Assembly (NCBI RefSeq): GCF_013033355.1
Contig: NZ_WQDY01000011.1
Span: 1 to 64,000 of the forward strand
Direction of reading: 5' to 3'
DNA: 64,000 nucleotides
DNA from: Ruegeria lacuscaerulensis
GTDB taxonomy: Bacteria; Pseudomonadota; Alphaproteobacteria; Rhodobacterales; Rhodobacteraceae
The position numbers were made by a program, and so were the translations under genes. Shown here in pieces: positions 35,728 through 45,116 of the stretch. Under the pieces are notes generated by a model. The model was given only the letters and a program-made list of their open reading frames with translations. It was not told where the DNA came from and searched no databases. Numbering within the stretch: the first letter of the stretch is position 1; the number at the start of each line of letters is the position of its first letter.

Positions 35728-37338
35728 ATGAAGCCAGTGTTCTATTTGTTGGCCCTTGTGCCGACCATTCTGTCCGCCGAAACCTTTACCCTTGATACAG
35801 ATATCAGCGCCGTGACCGTTTACCCGGACAGCGCCCTGATTACCCGAACTGCTGAGTTCGACGTTCCGGCGGGCGCTCATCGCCTGATCCTGCTGGGCAC
35901 CCCAGAGAACGACGATTTAGGCCACCAAATCGCGACCATGCAGTTCCGCGCCGATGGGTTAACCCAAACAGCTCTTGTTTCACGTTTCGAAGACGTGCCC
36001 TGGCGTGACTATGTCGGCGACGCCGTCAAACAGGTAGAAGACCGCATCAAAGACATAGAAACGCGAATTCAATCGGTACAAGATCAGGCCGAAACCGCCC
36101 GATTGAAAGCCCAAGCTGCCGATCATACGATTACGTTCCTGTCCAATCTGGGGCGTAACGTAGGTTTGGCCGGATCGGATCCCGAAAACCTGCGCAACAT
36201 TGCCCGCATGGTTGGAAACGAAGCCCTTGAAGCCGAAAACACTGCGCTGGCGGCAGAGCTTGAGGCCCGCGAAACAGAAACCCAACTGACCGAGCTTGAG
36301 ACCGAGTTGGACGCCGCCCGCGCTGATCTGGCCGCCCTTTTGCCCGAAACGAATGAACGTATCCTTATCGCCGTAGATGTTGTTGCCGAAGAAGACACAG
36401 AAGGAACATTATCGCTGTCATATCTCAGTTATGAAACCGCAACTTGGCAGCCGGCTTATGTATTTGATCTGAAGACCGGAAGTGTCCCGGAGGTACAGAT
36501 CAGTCGTAGCGTTCTGGTGGGTCAAATGACCGGCGAGGACTGGAACGACATCACCCTCAGCATTTCCACACTACAGCCCAACGATCAAAGCGCCGCGTCA
36601 AGGATTAGAGACAAACGCCGCTCCATTCGTGAAAAACCCAAAGCGCTGGAAGAACCGGTTGTAGAGGCGCCCGTTTTCGAAGTAACTCAAAGATGGAGAC
36701 CGAGCGCCACGTCAATTCAAGGAACAGGCACGACCTATACACTGCCTGTGCCGATCTCGATTTCCAGCGGATATGGGGCCGCCGATCTGGAACTGGACAG
36801 CATGTCCCAACCTGCAGAGGTGTTTGCCCTGGCAAATCCCAGCCGGGATACCACAGCCTATCGGACCGCGCGGTTTACGAACCCTTATTCGCAAAACCTG
36901 TTTTCATCTGACTACGCCCGGTGGCAGGTCGACGGTGTTCTGGTCGCGGTCGACTCCAGCCCTGATATCAGCCCCGGCGAAGAGGTAGAGCTGGGATTTG
37001 GCCCCCTATATGCGCTCACCTTGCAGCGGCAGGTTCTGGGACGGCGCAGTGGTGATGTCGGTTTGATTGCACTCTCGAACGAACGCGCCGAACGTGCGCA
37101 AATTCGTGTTGAAAACCTCTCGGATGAGACGTGGCCCCTGCGGTTGCTCGACAGTGTTCCATATTCCGAACAGGATGATCTTAAGATCGAATGGACCGCG
37201 ACCCCCAAGCCAACCGACGAGAATGTCGACAACCGGCGCGGTATTCTGGCATGGGAAATGGAGCTTGCGCCCGGCCAATCCGAAACCGTTGAGATCGAAA
37301 CCAAGCTCAGCTGGCCCGAAGGAATGGTTCTGAGGTGA
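35728..37338 (+). CDS. Exported DUF4139 (mucoidy-inhibitor MuiA-like) protein
   Basis: A 536-residue protein with an N-terminal signal peptide (about 1-18, ending near ILSAE). Residues about 28-120 are the DUF4140-like start (AVTVYPDSALITRTAEFDVPAG), then a long coiled coil (about 95-215, rich in Glu/Ala/Leu heptads) and the C-terminal beta-rich DUF4139 domain with YLSYETATWQPAYVFDL. Function is unknown; the family is linked to envelope phenotypes. A GTG two codons earlier is possible. Confidence 0.82.
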   Translation: MKPVFYLLALVPTILSAETFTLDTDISAVTVYPDSALITRTAEFDVPAGAHRLILLGTPENDDLGHQIATMQFRADGLTQTALVSRFEDVPWRDYVGDAVKQVEDRIKDIETRIQSVQDQAETARLKAQAADHTITFLSNLGRNVGLAGSDPENLRNIARMVGNEALEAENTALAAELEARETETQLTELETELDAARADLAALLPETNERILIAVDVVAEEDTEGTLSLSYLSYETATWQPAYVFDLKTGSVPEVQISRSVLVGQMTGEDWNDITLSISTLQPNDQSAASRIRDKRRSIREKPKALEEPVVEAPVFEVTQRWRPSATSIQGTGTTYTLPVPISISSGYGAADLELDSMSQPAEVFALANPSRDTTAYRTARFTNPYSQNLFSSDYARWQVDGVLVAVDSSPDISPGEEVELGFGPLYALTLQRQVLGRRSGDVGLIALSNERAERAQIRVENLSDETWPLRLLDSVPYSEQDDLKIEWTATPKPTDENVDNRRGILAWEMELAPGQSETVEIETKLSWPEGMVLR

Positions 37339-37356
37339 TGAGTAACTGCGTTTCAA

Positions 37357-37377
37357 GAAGGGCCTGATCGGCCCTTC
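37357..37377. terminator. Hairpin between convergent genes
   Basis: GAAGGGCC (37357-37364) and GGCCCTTC (37370-37377) form a perfect 8-bp stem with a TGATC loop between the DUF4139 gene and carbonic anhydrase. No T run follows on either strand, so it may be a weak bidirectional terminator. Confidence 0.45.
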
Positions 37378-37401
37378 CGATCGCAGCGAACTTACTTATG
37401 G

Positions 37402-38052
37402 TCAAACAACCACGAACTTCTTTTCATGCGGGTCATAGCATTGCAGCCCGCCCTCTCCGATATCGGTCCACAGCCCGTGCAGGCTCAGTGATCCGTCCTC
37501 GACCGCCGAGGCGATGAAGGGGAAAGTCAGCAGGTTTTCCAGCGACGCGACAACCGCGTGGCGCTCAAACTGGCGCGCCTGGTCCGTGCTGTCCTCGATA
37601 TCCGCTACCAGATCGTATTTCGGCTTTAGGATATCCATCCAACGCCCCACAAAGCTGTCTTTCGCTTCAAGCTGCGGGGCCTGTCCTTTGCACATGTCGA
37701 TACAGCCCTGAACACCGCCACATTGCGAATGACCCAGAACGATCAGATGCGCCACTTTCAGCGCAGTTACAGCGTATTCGATTGCTGCGCTAGTGCCGTG
37801 GTGGTCTCCGTCCGGGGCATAGGGTGGAACCAGGTTGGCAATATTTCGGTGAATGAAAAACTCACCCTGATCGGCTCCGAAAATCGAAGTCACGTGCACC
37901 CGGCTGTCACAGCAGGAAATGACCATGGCGCGCGGGCGCTGTCCTTCGGTGGCAAGACGCCGGTACCAGACCTGATTTTCCGAATACGTCGTAGCTTTCC
38001 AGCCGTGATATCGCTTGACCAGATAGTTCGGCAAAGGTTTGGCGCGATCCAT
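37402..38052 (-). CDS. Beta-class carbonic anhydrase
   Basis: A 216-residue zinc enzyme that hydrates CO2. Zinc ligands are C47 in SCCDSRV, H108 and C111 in LGHSQCGGV; the catalytic Asp/Arg pair D49/R51 is present, and FIHRNIANLVPP follows. ATG 38052 with AAGGACAT upstream is chosen although the frame stays open 36 codons further. It probably supplies bicarbonate or aids pH balance. It is divergent from the small Hpt-like gene. Confidence 0.92.
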   Translation of the reverse strand: MDRAKPLPNYLVKRYHGWKATTYSENQVWYRRLATEGQRPRAMVISCCDSRVHVTSIFGADQGEFFIHRNIANLVPPYAPDGDHHGTSAAIEYAVTALKVAHLIVLGHSQCGGVQGCIDMCKGQAPQLEAKDSFVGRWMDILKPKYDLVADIEDSTDQARQFERHAVVASLENLLTFPFIASAVEDGSLSLHGLWTDIGEGGLQCYDPHEKKFVVV

Positions 38053-38202
38053 TTTTATGTCCTTAGTCTTGTGTCTGACGAGTGCTGTAACCTGAATTCG
38101 CCGAAAATTCGAGCCATTATCCCTGTGCGCTGCAAGGTTTTGCAAAGGAATTCCGCGCAACAGTCAATCCACGCCGTGGGGGCGTTTAGAATTGGGGTAA
38201 AT

Positions 38203-38586
38203 GTGGTGGAAAAGATAGTCACACTTGAACACAAGGAATCCGTCCGTCTGGATCCGGACCAGTTGAATGGTCTTTGCGGGCAACTGGGTGATCAGAACGC
38301 ACTGGACGTGCTATGCCGCACAGTCGAGGAATTGGCCGTGCGCTTGTCGAATTGCGAACGCTACTGGCGGCGGCGTGATTGGACCAGCTTGCGCAAATGT
38401 GCGCGGTCCCTGGTGGCGATTTCCGAACAGGTCGGCATGACTGCGCTGGCGCGCGTAGCGGGTGATGTGGCGCATAACGTGGATGTCGGCGATGCCGTCG
38501 CCACCGGCGCAACACTGTCGCGCCTGATCCGCGTGGGTGAGAAATCGCTGACCGTTATTTGGGACCAGCAGGATCTTTCGGTCTGA
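38203..38586 (+). CDS. Small degenerate Hpt-like helical protein
   Basis: A 127-residue soluble helical protein. The segment RKCARSLVAISEQVGMTALA (64-83) follows the Hpt (histidine phosphotransfer) pattern, but the phosphoacceptor histidine position is Arg68 and the usual lysine-glycine is absent. GTG codons at 38203 or 38206 with GGGG upstream are the likely starts; the longer open frame is antisense to carbonic anhydrase. Leucyl aminopeptidase follows after 63 bp. The resemblance to Hpt is by eye and may reflect only the four-helix fold. Confidence 0.6.
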   Translation: MVEKIVTLEHKESVRLDPDQLNGLCGQLGDQNALDVLCRTVEELAVRLSNCERYWRRRDWTSLRKCARSLVAISEQVGMTALARVAGDVAHNVDVGDAVATGATLSRLIRVGEKSLTVIWDQQDLSV

Positions 38587-38649
38587 CGGGGCTTGCGGAC
38601 GGATCGTGGACGGATAGGCTGGGCGCAAACCGAACCAGTTGAGATCCCC

Positions 38650-40032
38650 ATGACCCTGTCCTTTGCCTCCGCCTCTAACCCGTCCCTGCCATTGCACGTG
38701 ATCGCGCAACCCCAGCTCGAAAGCTGGCTGGCGGATCAGTCGGACGCTGTGAGGGCTTGGGTTGAAAACAGCGGCTTTACCGCTGGTTTGGGTCAAACCC
38801 TGTTGATTCCCAATGCAGACGGTGCGCCGTCCATGGCGCTGGCGGGCTATGGCAAGCCAGCGGGTCGCGCACGCAAACGGTTCCCGCTGGCCGCCGCTGC
38901 CGAAGCTTTGCCCAAGGGCACGTATCACATCGCTTCGGGCCTACCAGACGACGTGGTTGAGACCGAATGTCTGGGATGGTTGCTGACCGGATACAGTTTC
39001 GACCGCTATGCCAGTCAATCCGCTGCCAAAGCGCGCCTCGTCGCACCGGATGGCGTGAATGCCACCCGACTAGAGGTTCTAGCCAAGGCCGAGGCGTTGA
39101 TCCGAGATTTGGTCAACAACCCCGCCTCGGATATGGGGCCGGACCAGTTGCAGGCCGCATCTGAAGCGCTGGCGCAGGAATTCGGCGCATCCTGTTCAGT
39201 AATTGCGGGCGATGATCTGTTGGATCAGAATTTTCCCATGATCCACACTGTGGGTCGTGCCGCCGCGCAGGCTCCTCGCCTGATCGAGATGAACTGGGGC
39301 AACGCAGGACCGAAACTGACTCTGGTCGGTAAGGGTGTCTGTTTCGATACTGGCGGGTTGAACCTGAAACCCGGTGCCTCGATGGGGTTGATGAAAAAGG
39401 ATATGGGCGGGGCGGCCAATGTTCTGGGTCTGGCGCGGATGATCATGGCACTGAACCTGCCGTTGCAACTGCGTGTCCTGATCCCAGCGGTTGAGAATTC
39501 GGTGGCCGGAAACGCGTTCCGACCCGGCGATATCCTGACCTCGCGCAAGGGCCTTACGGTCGAGATCAATAATACCGATGCCGAAGGGCGTCTTGTTCTG
39601 GCAGACGCGCTGACGCTGGCGGATGAGGGGCAACCAGACCTTGTGATTTCGATGGCGACATTGACCGGCGCAGCACGCGTGGCGGTAGGAACCGATCTTG
39701 CGCCGTTTTACACCAATGATGACGGCGTGGCGGATGCCTTGGCCCGCGGCGCGCGTCAAGCAGCCGATCCGGTCTGGCGAATGCCCTTTCACGAGCCATA
39801 TGAAGGGATGATAGAACCTGGCATCGCCGATCTGGACAATGCGCCGGCTGGTGGCTTTGCCGGGTCAATCACCGCCGCTCTGTTCCTGCGCCGCTTTGTG
39901 GGTGACAACCGTTATATGCATTTCGATATCTTCTCGTGGCAGCGCAGCAAGGAACCGGGGCGCAGCAAAGGCGGTTTGGGACAAGGTCCACGCGCCCTGC
40001 TGGCCGCCTTGCCCGAGATGCTGAACCTATGA
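38650..40032 (+). CDS. Leucyl aminopeptidase family (M17) peptidase
   Basis: A 461-residue cytosolic di-metal aminopeptidase. The catalytic domain shows VGKGVCFDTGGLNLKP, MKKDMGGAANV and the family signature NNTDAEGRLVLADAL, with the metal Lys, Asp and Glu residues all present. It removes N-terminal residues from peptides. ATG 38650 is used; its stop overlaps the start of the NlpC/P60 gene (ATGA), linking peptide turnover with murein peptide cleavage. Confidence 0.92.
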   Translation: MTLSFASASNPSLPLHVIAQPQLESWLADQSDAVRAWVENSGFTAGLGQTLLIPNADGAPSMALAGYGKPAGRARKRFPLAAAAEALPKGTYHIASGLPDDVVETECLGWLLTGYSFDRYASQSAAKARLVAPDGVNATRLEVLAKAEALIRDLVNNPASDMGPDQLQAASEALAQEFGASCSVIAGDDLLDQNFPMIHTVGRAAAQAPRLIEMNWGNAGPKLTLVGKGVCFDTGGLNLKPGASMGLMKKDMGGAANVLGLARMIMALNLPLQLRVLIPAVENSVAGNAFRPGDILTSRKGLTVEINNTDAEGRLVLADALTLADEGQPDLVISMATLTGAARVAVGTDLAPFYTNDDGVADALARGARQAADPVWRMPFHEPYEGMIEPGIADLDNAPAGGFAGSITAALFLRRFVGDNRYMHFDIFSWQRSKEPGRSKGGLGQGPRALLAALPEMLNL

Positions 40033-40766
40033 CGCGACATAGCATCATCAAACCGGTCGTCAATTTGATGCGCGCGCCCGATGGCCCTCGGGATCGACAG
40101 CTTTTATACGGGGACACTGTCGCGGTGACCGATACCGCAGATGGATGGAAGCAGATCAAAGCGGACAAGGATGGATACCGTGGTTGGGTCCGCTCGAACC
40201 AGCTTGGTCTGCACGTTCCTGCTACCCATTGGATCACTGCACCGGCGACGCATATCTACGCGCAGCCGGACATGAAAAGCCCGGATTCCGCGTCGCTGAG
40301 TTTCGGCAGCAAGATAACCGCCAGTTCCGAGAAAAATGGGTTTCTGGAAACTGGTCTTGGGTTTATTCCCGCTGTTCACGCCAAACCTGTCGGCGTCACC
40401 CTGACCGATCCGGTCGCCGTTGCCGAACTGTTTTTGGGCACACCGTACTTATGGGGTGGCAACAGCCGGTTTGGGTTGGATTGCTCGGGCCTGGTGCAGG
40501 CCGGAATGCTGGCCTGCGGAATGCCCTGTCCTGGCGATAGCGGGGACCAAGAGCGTGAAGTTGGCAGAACGCTGCCCGACGGTACACCGCCCCAACGTGG
40601 CGATCTTTTATTCTGGAAAGGCCATGTTGCATGGGTTTACGCTGAGGACATGCTTCTACATGCCAACGCCTTCCACATGGATGTGACGTTCGAGCCGATG
40701 ACGCAGGCGATCGCGCGTATCAAGGATCAGGGTGACGGGCCAGTGACCAACCATAAAAGGCTCTAA
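40029..40766 (+). CDS. NlpC/P60 family cysteine hydrolase with SH3-like domains
   Basis: A 245-residue protein. Residues 1-115 contain two bacterial SH3-like repeats; the NlpC/P60 domain follows with YLWGGNSRFGLDCSGLVQ (catalytic C152) and histidine in WKGHVAWVY. These enzymes cleave gamma-D-Glu-diaminopimelate bonds in murein peptides. No signal peptide is seen, so with the coupled aminopeptidase it may act in cytosolic recycling. It overlaps the convergent DUF2794 gene by 4 bases. Confidence 0.88.
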   Translation: MTRHSIIKPVVNLMRAPDGPRDRQLLYGDTVAVTDTADGWKQIKADKDGYRGWVRSNQLGLHVPATHWITAPATHIYAQPDMKSPDSASLSFGSKITASSEKNGFLETGLGFIPAVHAKPVGVTLTDPVAVAELFLGTPYLWGGNSRFGLDCSGLVQAGMLACGMPCPGDSGDQEREVGRTLPDGTPPQRGDLLFWKGHVAWVYAEDMLLHANAFHMDVTFEPMTQAIARIKDQGDGPVTNHKRL

Positions 40767-41113
40767 TCAAGGTCAACCGAACGGATCAGCTTGCGTTCCA
40801 ATACCCGCAGCACAGTGCGCAGATCATGGCCGCGCTTCAGGATACGGCCATCCATGCCCACCACCGAATACATCCCCTGTTTTTGCCGCAGGCGAGGGTG
40901 CTTTTCGACCCGATAGATCGGATGTTCAGCCGTGCGGCGAAAGATGGAAAACACTGCCATTTCGCGCAGGTTGGAAATGCCGTAGTCCCGCCACTCTCCG
41001 GCGGCGACCATCCGGCCATAGACGGACAAGATATGCGACATCTCGTGGCGGTTGAAGGCGACGGGCATCTGGGCCGAGTTGCCAGAGAACCGGCTAGGAG
41101 GCTGCATGTTCAT
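40763..41113 (-). CDS. DUF2794 protein
   Basis: A 116-residue basic protein of the alphaproteobacterial DUF2794 family: VAFNRHEMSHILSVYGRMVAAGEWRDY, then the VFSIFRRTAEHPIYRVEKHP block and a C-terminal RTVLRVLERKL helix. Function unknown; presence is a good marker for Alphaproteobacteria. A short ATG two codons in is equally possible as start. Confidence 0.82.
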   Translation of the reverse strand: MNMQPPSRFSGNSAQMPVAFNRHEMSHILSVYGRMVAAGEWRDYGISNLREMAVFSIFRRTAEHPIYRVEKHPRLRQKQGMYSVVGMDGRILKRGHDLRTVLRVLERKLIRSVDLD

Positions 41114-41185
41114 ATGTCAAGCCTTGCCGGAAAACGCGTCTGAATCAAGCCCACCCAACGCAAGGTGTGGTAATTTTGAAGCGAC

Positions 41186-42853
41186 CTAGCGTCTGCGCCC
41201 CACTTGCCGGCAGATCAGAATAACCGGCAACAGCCCCACAGCCAGAATAACCAGCGACGGCACCGCAGCCCCCTCAAGCCGTTCGTCCGAGGCCAGCCGA
41301 TAGGCTTGCACCGCCAGTGTGTCAAAGTTGAACGGGCGCATGATCAGGGTCGCGGGCAGCTCTTTCATCACGTCCACAAACACGATCAGCAGCGCGGTCA
41401 GCAGCGATGGTGTCAGAATCGGCAGGTGCACGCGGCGCAGCGTGCCCAGCGGGCTTTGTCCCAAGGACCGAGAGGCCGCGTCCATATTGGCGTGTACCGT
41501 GCTTTGACCGCCCTCATAAGCGCTGAGCGCAGCGGCCAGGAACCGGACCATATAGGCCGCAACCAGCAGCCAGATCGAGCCGGTTACAAGCAACCCGGTC
41601 GAGATATCGAAGGTCTGCCGCATCCACGCGTCCAGAGCATTGTCGAAACTTGCAAAGGGCACGATCAAGCCGACGGCGATAACTCCGCCCGGCACCGCAT
41701 AGCCCAGCCGCGCCATATAGCCAGCGCCCGAGGATACCCGACCAGGGCGCAGACGCTGAAAGAACCCGACACAGATCGCAGCAAAAACTGTGACGACTGC
41801 AGCCGTCCCCGCCAAAGTCAGCGAGTTCTGGATGAAGCCGATATAGCGCCGCGACAGCAGGTTCTGCTCTGATTCCATCCCCATCTGAACCAGAATGAAT
41901 ACCGGCAGCAAAAAGCCCAACAGTACCGGAATGGCGCATAGCGTAAACGCCGCCGCCGCCTGCCATCCTTTCAGTTGGGCCGAGGGCAGCGATGCGTGGC
42001 TCTTGCCCGCCTGGTAATATTTCGCTTTGCCGCGTTGCATCCGTTCAGCCACGGCCATCAGCAGTGCAAAACCCAGAAGGCACAACGCGAGTTGCGCGGC
42101 GGCAGCACGATCTCCGATGGAAAACCAGCTGGTGTAGATCCCGGTGGCAAAGGTCTGCACGCCGAAATAGGCGACGGTGCCGAAATCGGCGATGGTCTCC
42201 ATGATGGCCAGCAACACACCCCCGGCAATCGCCGGGCGCGCCATTGGCAACGAAACGTGCCAGAAGGCCAGCCACGGGCTTTTGCCCAGCGCGCGCGCAG
42301 CCAGAAACGCACTGGCGCTTTGCTGCAGAAATGCCGCGCGGGCCAGCAGATAGACATAAGGATAAAGCACGAGGATCAGCATTGCCGCTGCACCCTCGGT
42401 CGAGCGGATCTCGGGGAACCAATAATCACGCGGACCCCAGCCGGTTATGTCGCGCAGGGTGGTCTGAACGATACCTGGGTGGTCCAGAATGAACGTATAG
42501 GCATAGGCCAGAACATAGGCCGGAAAGGCCAGCGGCAGCACCAGCGCGATTTCCAGAAACCTCACGCCGGGAAAACGGGTCATCGTCACCAGCCACGCCG
42601 CACCGACACCAATGGAAAACGTCCCTATCGCCACCAAAACAACCAGCACCGCAGTGGTCAGCGCATAGCCCGGCAAGACCGTTTCCATTAGGTGAGAGAT
42701 CGTGTCCGTACCGCCTGTCACCGCCGCCAGAACGACGGCCAGCATAGGAAGCAGACAGGCCGCCGCCACCAGACAGGCCACGGTCGCCACCAACCGGGTG
42801 CCCAACGCGCCCCGATTGCGCGTTCCGTGTTCTGAGAATTCGACGTCGGCCAT
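41186..42853 (-). CDS. ABC transporter permease, iron(III) (FbpB/AfuB) type
   Basis: A 555-residue double-length permease with about 12 membrane helices and two copies of the binding-protein-dependent permease domain; EAA-like loops are ARALGKSPWLAFWHVSLPMARPA (about 187-209) and the later SRSLGQSPLGTLRRVHLPIL. This fused architecture is typical of ferric iron permeases. No binding protein or ATPase gene is adjacent in the window, so partners must be elsewhere. Confidence 0.85.
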   Translation of the reverse strand: MADVEFSEHGTRNRGALGTRLVATVACLVAAACLLPMLAVVLAAVTGGTDTISHLMETVLPGYALTTAVLVVLVAIGTFSIGVGAAWLVTMTRFPGVRFLEIALVLPLAFPAYVLAYAYTFILDHPGIVQTTLRDITGWGPRDYWFPEIRSTEGAAAMLILVLYPYVYLLARAAFLQQSASAFLAARALGKSPWLAFWHVSLPMARPAIAGGVLLAIMETIADFGTVAYFGVQTFATGIYTSWFSIGDRAAAAQLALCLLGFALLMAVAERMQRGKAKYYQAGKSHASLPSAQLKGWQAAAAFTLCAIPVLLGFLLPVFILVQMGMESEQNLLSRRYIGFIQNSLTLAGTAAVVTVFAAICVGFFQRLRPGRVSSGAGYMARLGYAVPGGVIAVGLIVPFASFDNALDAWMRQTFDISTGLLVTGSIWLLVAAYMVRFLAAALSAYEGGQSTVHANMDAASRSLGQSPLGTLRRVHLPILTPSLLTALLIVFVDVMKELPATLIMRPFNFDTLAVQAYRLASDERLEGAAVPSLVILAVGLLPVILICRQVGRRR

Positions 42854-42972
42854 GATCCCGGCTTGTTACTGGCTAAGGCGCAGGTTTCGTCTTTAATCGA
42901 CCAAAACGGTCAGAAACACCAGTGGGCAGGGATACAAATCTGCGGCACATACTGCCGCAGACCTGCTTGGCG

Positions 42973-44190
42973 TCATTCGTAAACGCGCTGATCCTCGATC
43001 ACCAACCCGTCCTTGGGCAGCGATCCCGGCGCGACGACCTCGATCGCGCCCTTCAGTTTCAGCAGCTCGACAACCGATTTAGCGTAGGCCATGTCATCGC
43101 CACCGGGGCTTTCGATCTGAACAGTCATCATGTCCATCTCACCCTGTCGGGCGGCAATGACGCGGGCTTTGACGATCTCGGCATGTTTATCGACCAGCGC
43201 GGCCACCTGTTCGGGGCGTACAAACATACCCTTGATCTTGGTGGTCTGATCGGCGCGGCCCATCCAGCCCTTGATCCGTGCATTGGTGCGCCCGCAAGAT
43301 GACTGGCCGGGCATGATCGCCGATAGATCGCCTGTCGCGAAACGGATCAGCGGATAGTCGGGGTTCAATGAGGTCACAACGACCTCACCCACTTCACCCT
43401 CTGCCACCGGGGTACCGGTGCCGGGGGTCACGATCTCGACAATGACATGTTCGTCGATGATCATCCCCTCCATGGCGGGGCTTTCGTAGGCGATGTTACC
43501 CAGATCGGCGGTCGCATAGCATTGCAGGCACGAGATTCCACGATCCGCGTATTCTTGCCGCAGTGACGGGAACAAGGCCCCGCCCCCTACAACGGCGGTG
43601 GTGAAATGAAGCTGGACGCCCATCTCATCCGCCTTGTCCAGTATGACCTTCAGGTAATCCGGCGTCCCGGCATAGGCAGTGCAGCCCACATCGCGGGCAG
43701 CAGTCACTTGCAATTCGGTCTGGCCGGTGCCTGCGGGCAGAACAGCTGCCCCGACCGCGCGCGCGCCGCTTTCAAAGATCATACCCGCGGGCGTCAGGTG
43801 ATAGCCAAAGCAATTCTGAACGATATCGCCCGGCCCCACACCAGCAGCGTGCAGGAATCGGCCCATGCGCCACCAGTCGGGATCGGTGCTGCCCGGTTCG
43901 TAGATCGGGCCCGGAGATTGAAACACATGGTGGAAATGCCGTGCGGGTTTGACGGTGAACCCTCCAAACGGAGGACGTGCAGCCTGTGCCCGCGCCAAGT
44001 CTGATTTGCGCAGAACCGGTAGTTTGGGCAAGTCCTCAACCGATGCGACACCATCTGTCTCCACATCCGCCAGATGCGTTTGGAAACCCGGCGCAGACAG
44101 AGCCCGCACAAGTTGTTTTTGCAGCGCTTCGGACTGATCCGCTGCGCGTTTATCGGCTGATCGGGTTTCGAGTGCGTCGAAATAGGTCAT
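42973..44190 (-). CDS. PaaK-like phenylacetate-CoA ligase family protein
   Basis: A 405-residue adenylate-forming enzyme. FQSPGPIYEPGSTDPDWW corresponds to the phosphate-binding loop region, followed by CFGYHLTPAGMI, AYAGTPDYLKVIL and the C-terminal GRADQTTKIKGMFVRPEQV. It would activate an aromatic acid with ATP and CoA. ATG 44190 has GGAGG nine bases upstream. It is last in the operon with the branched-chain-type importer genes, 19 bp after livF, so the imported substrate is probably its acid. Confidence 0.82.
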   Translation of the reverse strand: MTYFDALETRSADKRAADQSEALQKQLVRALSAPGFQTHLADVETDGVASVEDLPKLPVLRKSDLARAQAARPPFGGFTVKPARHFHHVFQSPGPIYEPGSTDPDWWRMGRFLHAAGVGPGDIVQNCFGYHLTPAGMIFESGARAVGAAVLPAGTGQTELQVTAARDVGCTAYAGTPDYLKVILDKADEMGVQLHFTTAVVGGGALFPSLRQEYADRGISCLQCYATADLGNIAYESPAMEGMIIDEHVIVEIVTPGTGTPVAEGEVGEVVVTSLNPDYPLIRFATGDLSAIMPGQSSCGRTNARIKGWMGRADQTTKIKGMFVRPEQVAALVDKHAEIVKARVIAARQGEMDMMTVQIESPGGDDMAYAKSVVELLKLKGAIEVVAPGSLPKDGLVIEDQRVYE

Positions 44191-44209
44191 CGCCAGATCC
44201 TCCATCCGC

Positions 44210-45043
44210 TTACAGCCACCTCTTGCGGCGGCGATAGGACCGCACATCGCGGAAGCTTTTGCGGCCCTCATCAGACATACCGAGGTAGAATTCCTTCACG
44301 TCCGGGTTTTCGCGCAGCTCCGCCGCTGGACCATCCATCACCACACGACCCGATTCCAAGATGTAGCCGTAATGCGCAAACCGCAGCGCTACGTTGGTGT
44401 TCTGTTCGGCCAACAGGAAGGACACACCCTCTTTCTCGTTCAGGTCTTTCACGATGCCAAAAATCTCTTCGACCAGCTGCGGCGCCAGACCCATCGAAGG
44501 CTCGTCCAACAGGATCGTCTCGGGCCGCGACATCAATGCGCGCCCCATGGCGACCATCTGTTGCTCACCACCCGAGGTATATCCGGCTTGGGATTTGCGG
44601 CGTTCGGCCAGCCGCGGGAAATAGGAATAGACAAGCTCAAGGTCTTTCTGAATCGCTGCCGCGCCATCCTTGCGGGTATAGGCACCGGTCAGCAGGTTCT
44701 CCTCGACCGTCAGGTGTTCGAAACAATGGCGGCCTTCCATAACCTGGATGACGCCCTTTTCAACCAAATCCGCCGGATCGCTTTCATGCACGCTGGTCCC
44801 GCGATACTTGATCGTCCCTTTCGTGACCTCGCCCCGTTCCGAATGCAGCAGGTTCGAAACCGCCTTGAGCGTTGTCGTCTTGCCCGCCCCATTGCCACCC
44901 AGCAAAGCGGTTATCCCGCCCTTGGGCACGGTCAGGCTGACGCCCTTCAAAACGAGGATCACGTGGTTGTAGATCACCTCGATATTGTTGACCTCAAGCA
45001 GGGTTTCAGCCTGCACTTCGGTGTTTTGAGCCGCATCCAGCAT
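44210..45043 (-). CDS. livF: Branched-chain-type ABC transporter ATPase LivF
   Basis: A 277-residue ATPase: Walker A GGNGAGKTT, Q-loop QVMEGRHCFEHLTVEENLL, signature TSGGEQQM, Walker B ILLDEPSMGLAP. The Q-loop form is that of LivF-type subunits in HAAT importers. Residues after 260 form a basic tail. It lies downstream of the binding-protein gene across a 73-bp gap with a strong hairpin. Confidence 0.88.
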   Translation of the reverse strand: MLDAAQNTEVQAETLLEVNNIEVIYNHVILVLKGVSLTVPKGGITALLGGNGAGKTTTLKAVSNLLHSERGEVTKGTIKYRGTSVHESDPADLVEKGVIQVMEGRHCFEHLTVEENLLTGAYTRKDGAAAIQKDLELVYSYFPRLAERRKSQAGYTSGGEQQMVAMGRALMSRPETILLDEPSMGLAPQLVEEIFGIVKDLNEKEGVSFLLAEQNTNVALRFAHYGYILESGRVVMDGPAAELRENPDVKEFYLGMSDEGRKSFRDVRSYRRRKRWL

Positions 45044-45074
45044 CAGTGCGTGTCCTCAGGCTTGTGTTGGGGTC

Positions 45075-45098
45075 GGGGCGGCGTCAATGCGCCACCCC
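45075..45098. other. Intercistronic hairpin between binding-protein gene and livF
   Basis: GGGGCGGCG (45075-45083) pairs with CGCCACCCC (45090-45098) over 9 bp, with one G-U pair on the minus-strand transcript, and a 6-base loop. On the minus strand no T run follows, so it is not a full terminator. Such hairpins after binding-protein genes protect the upstream message and lower downstream expression, giving excess binding protein. Confidence 0.6.
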
Positions 45099-45116
45099 GT
45101 TTTTCAGAAGATCGGA

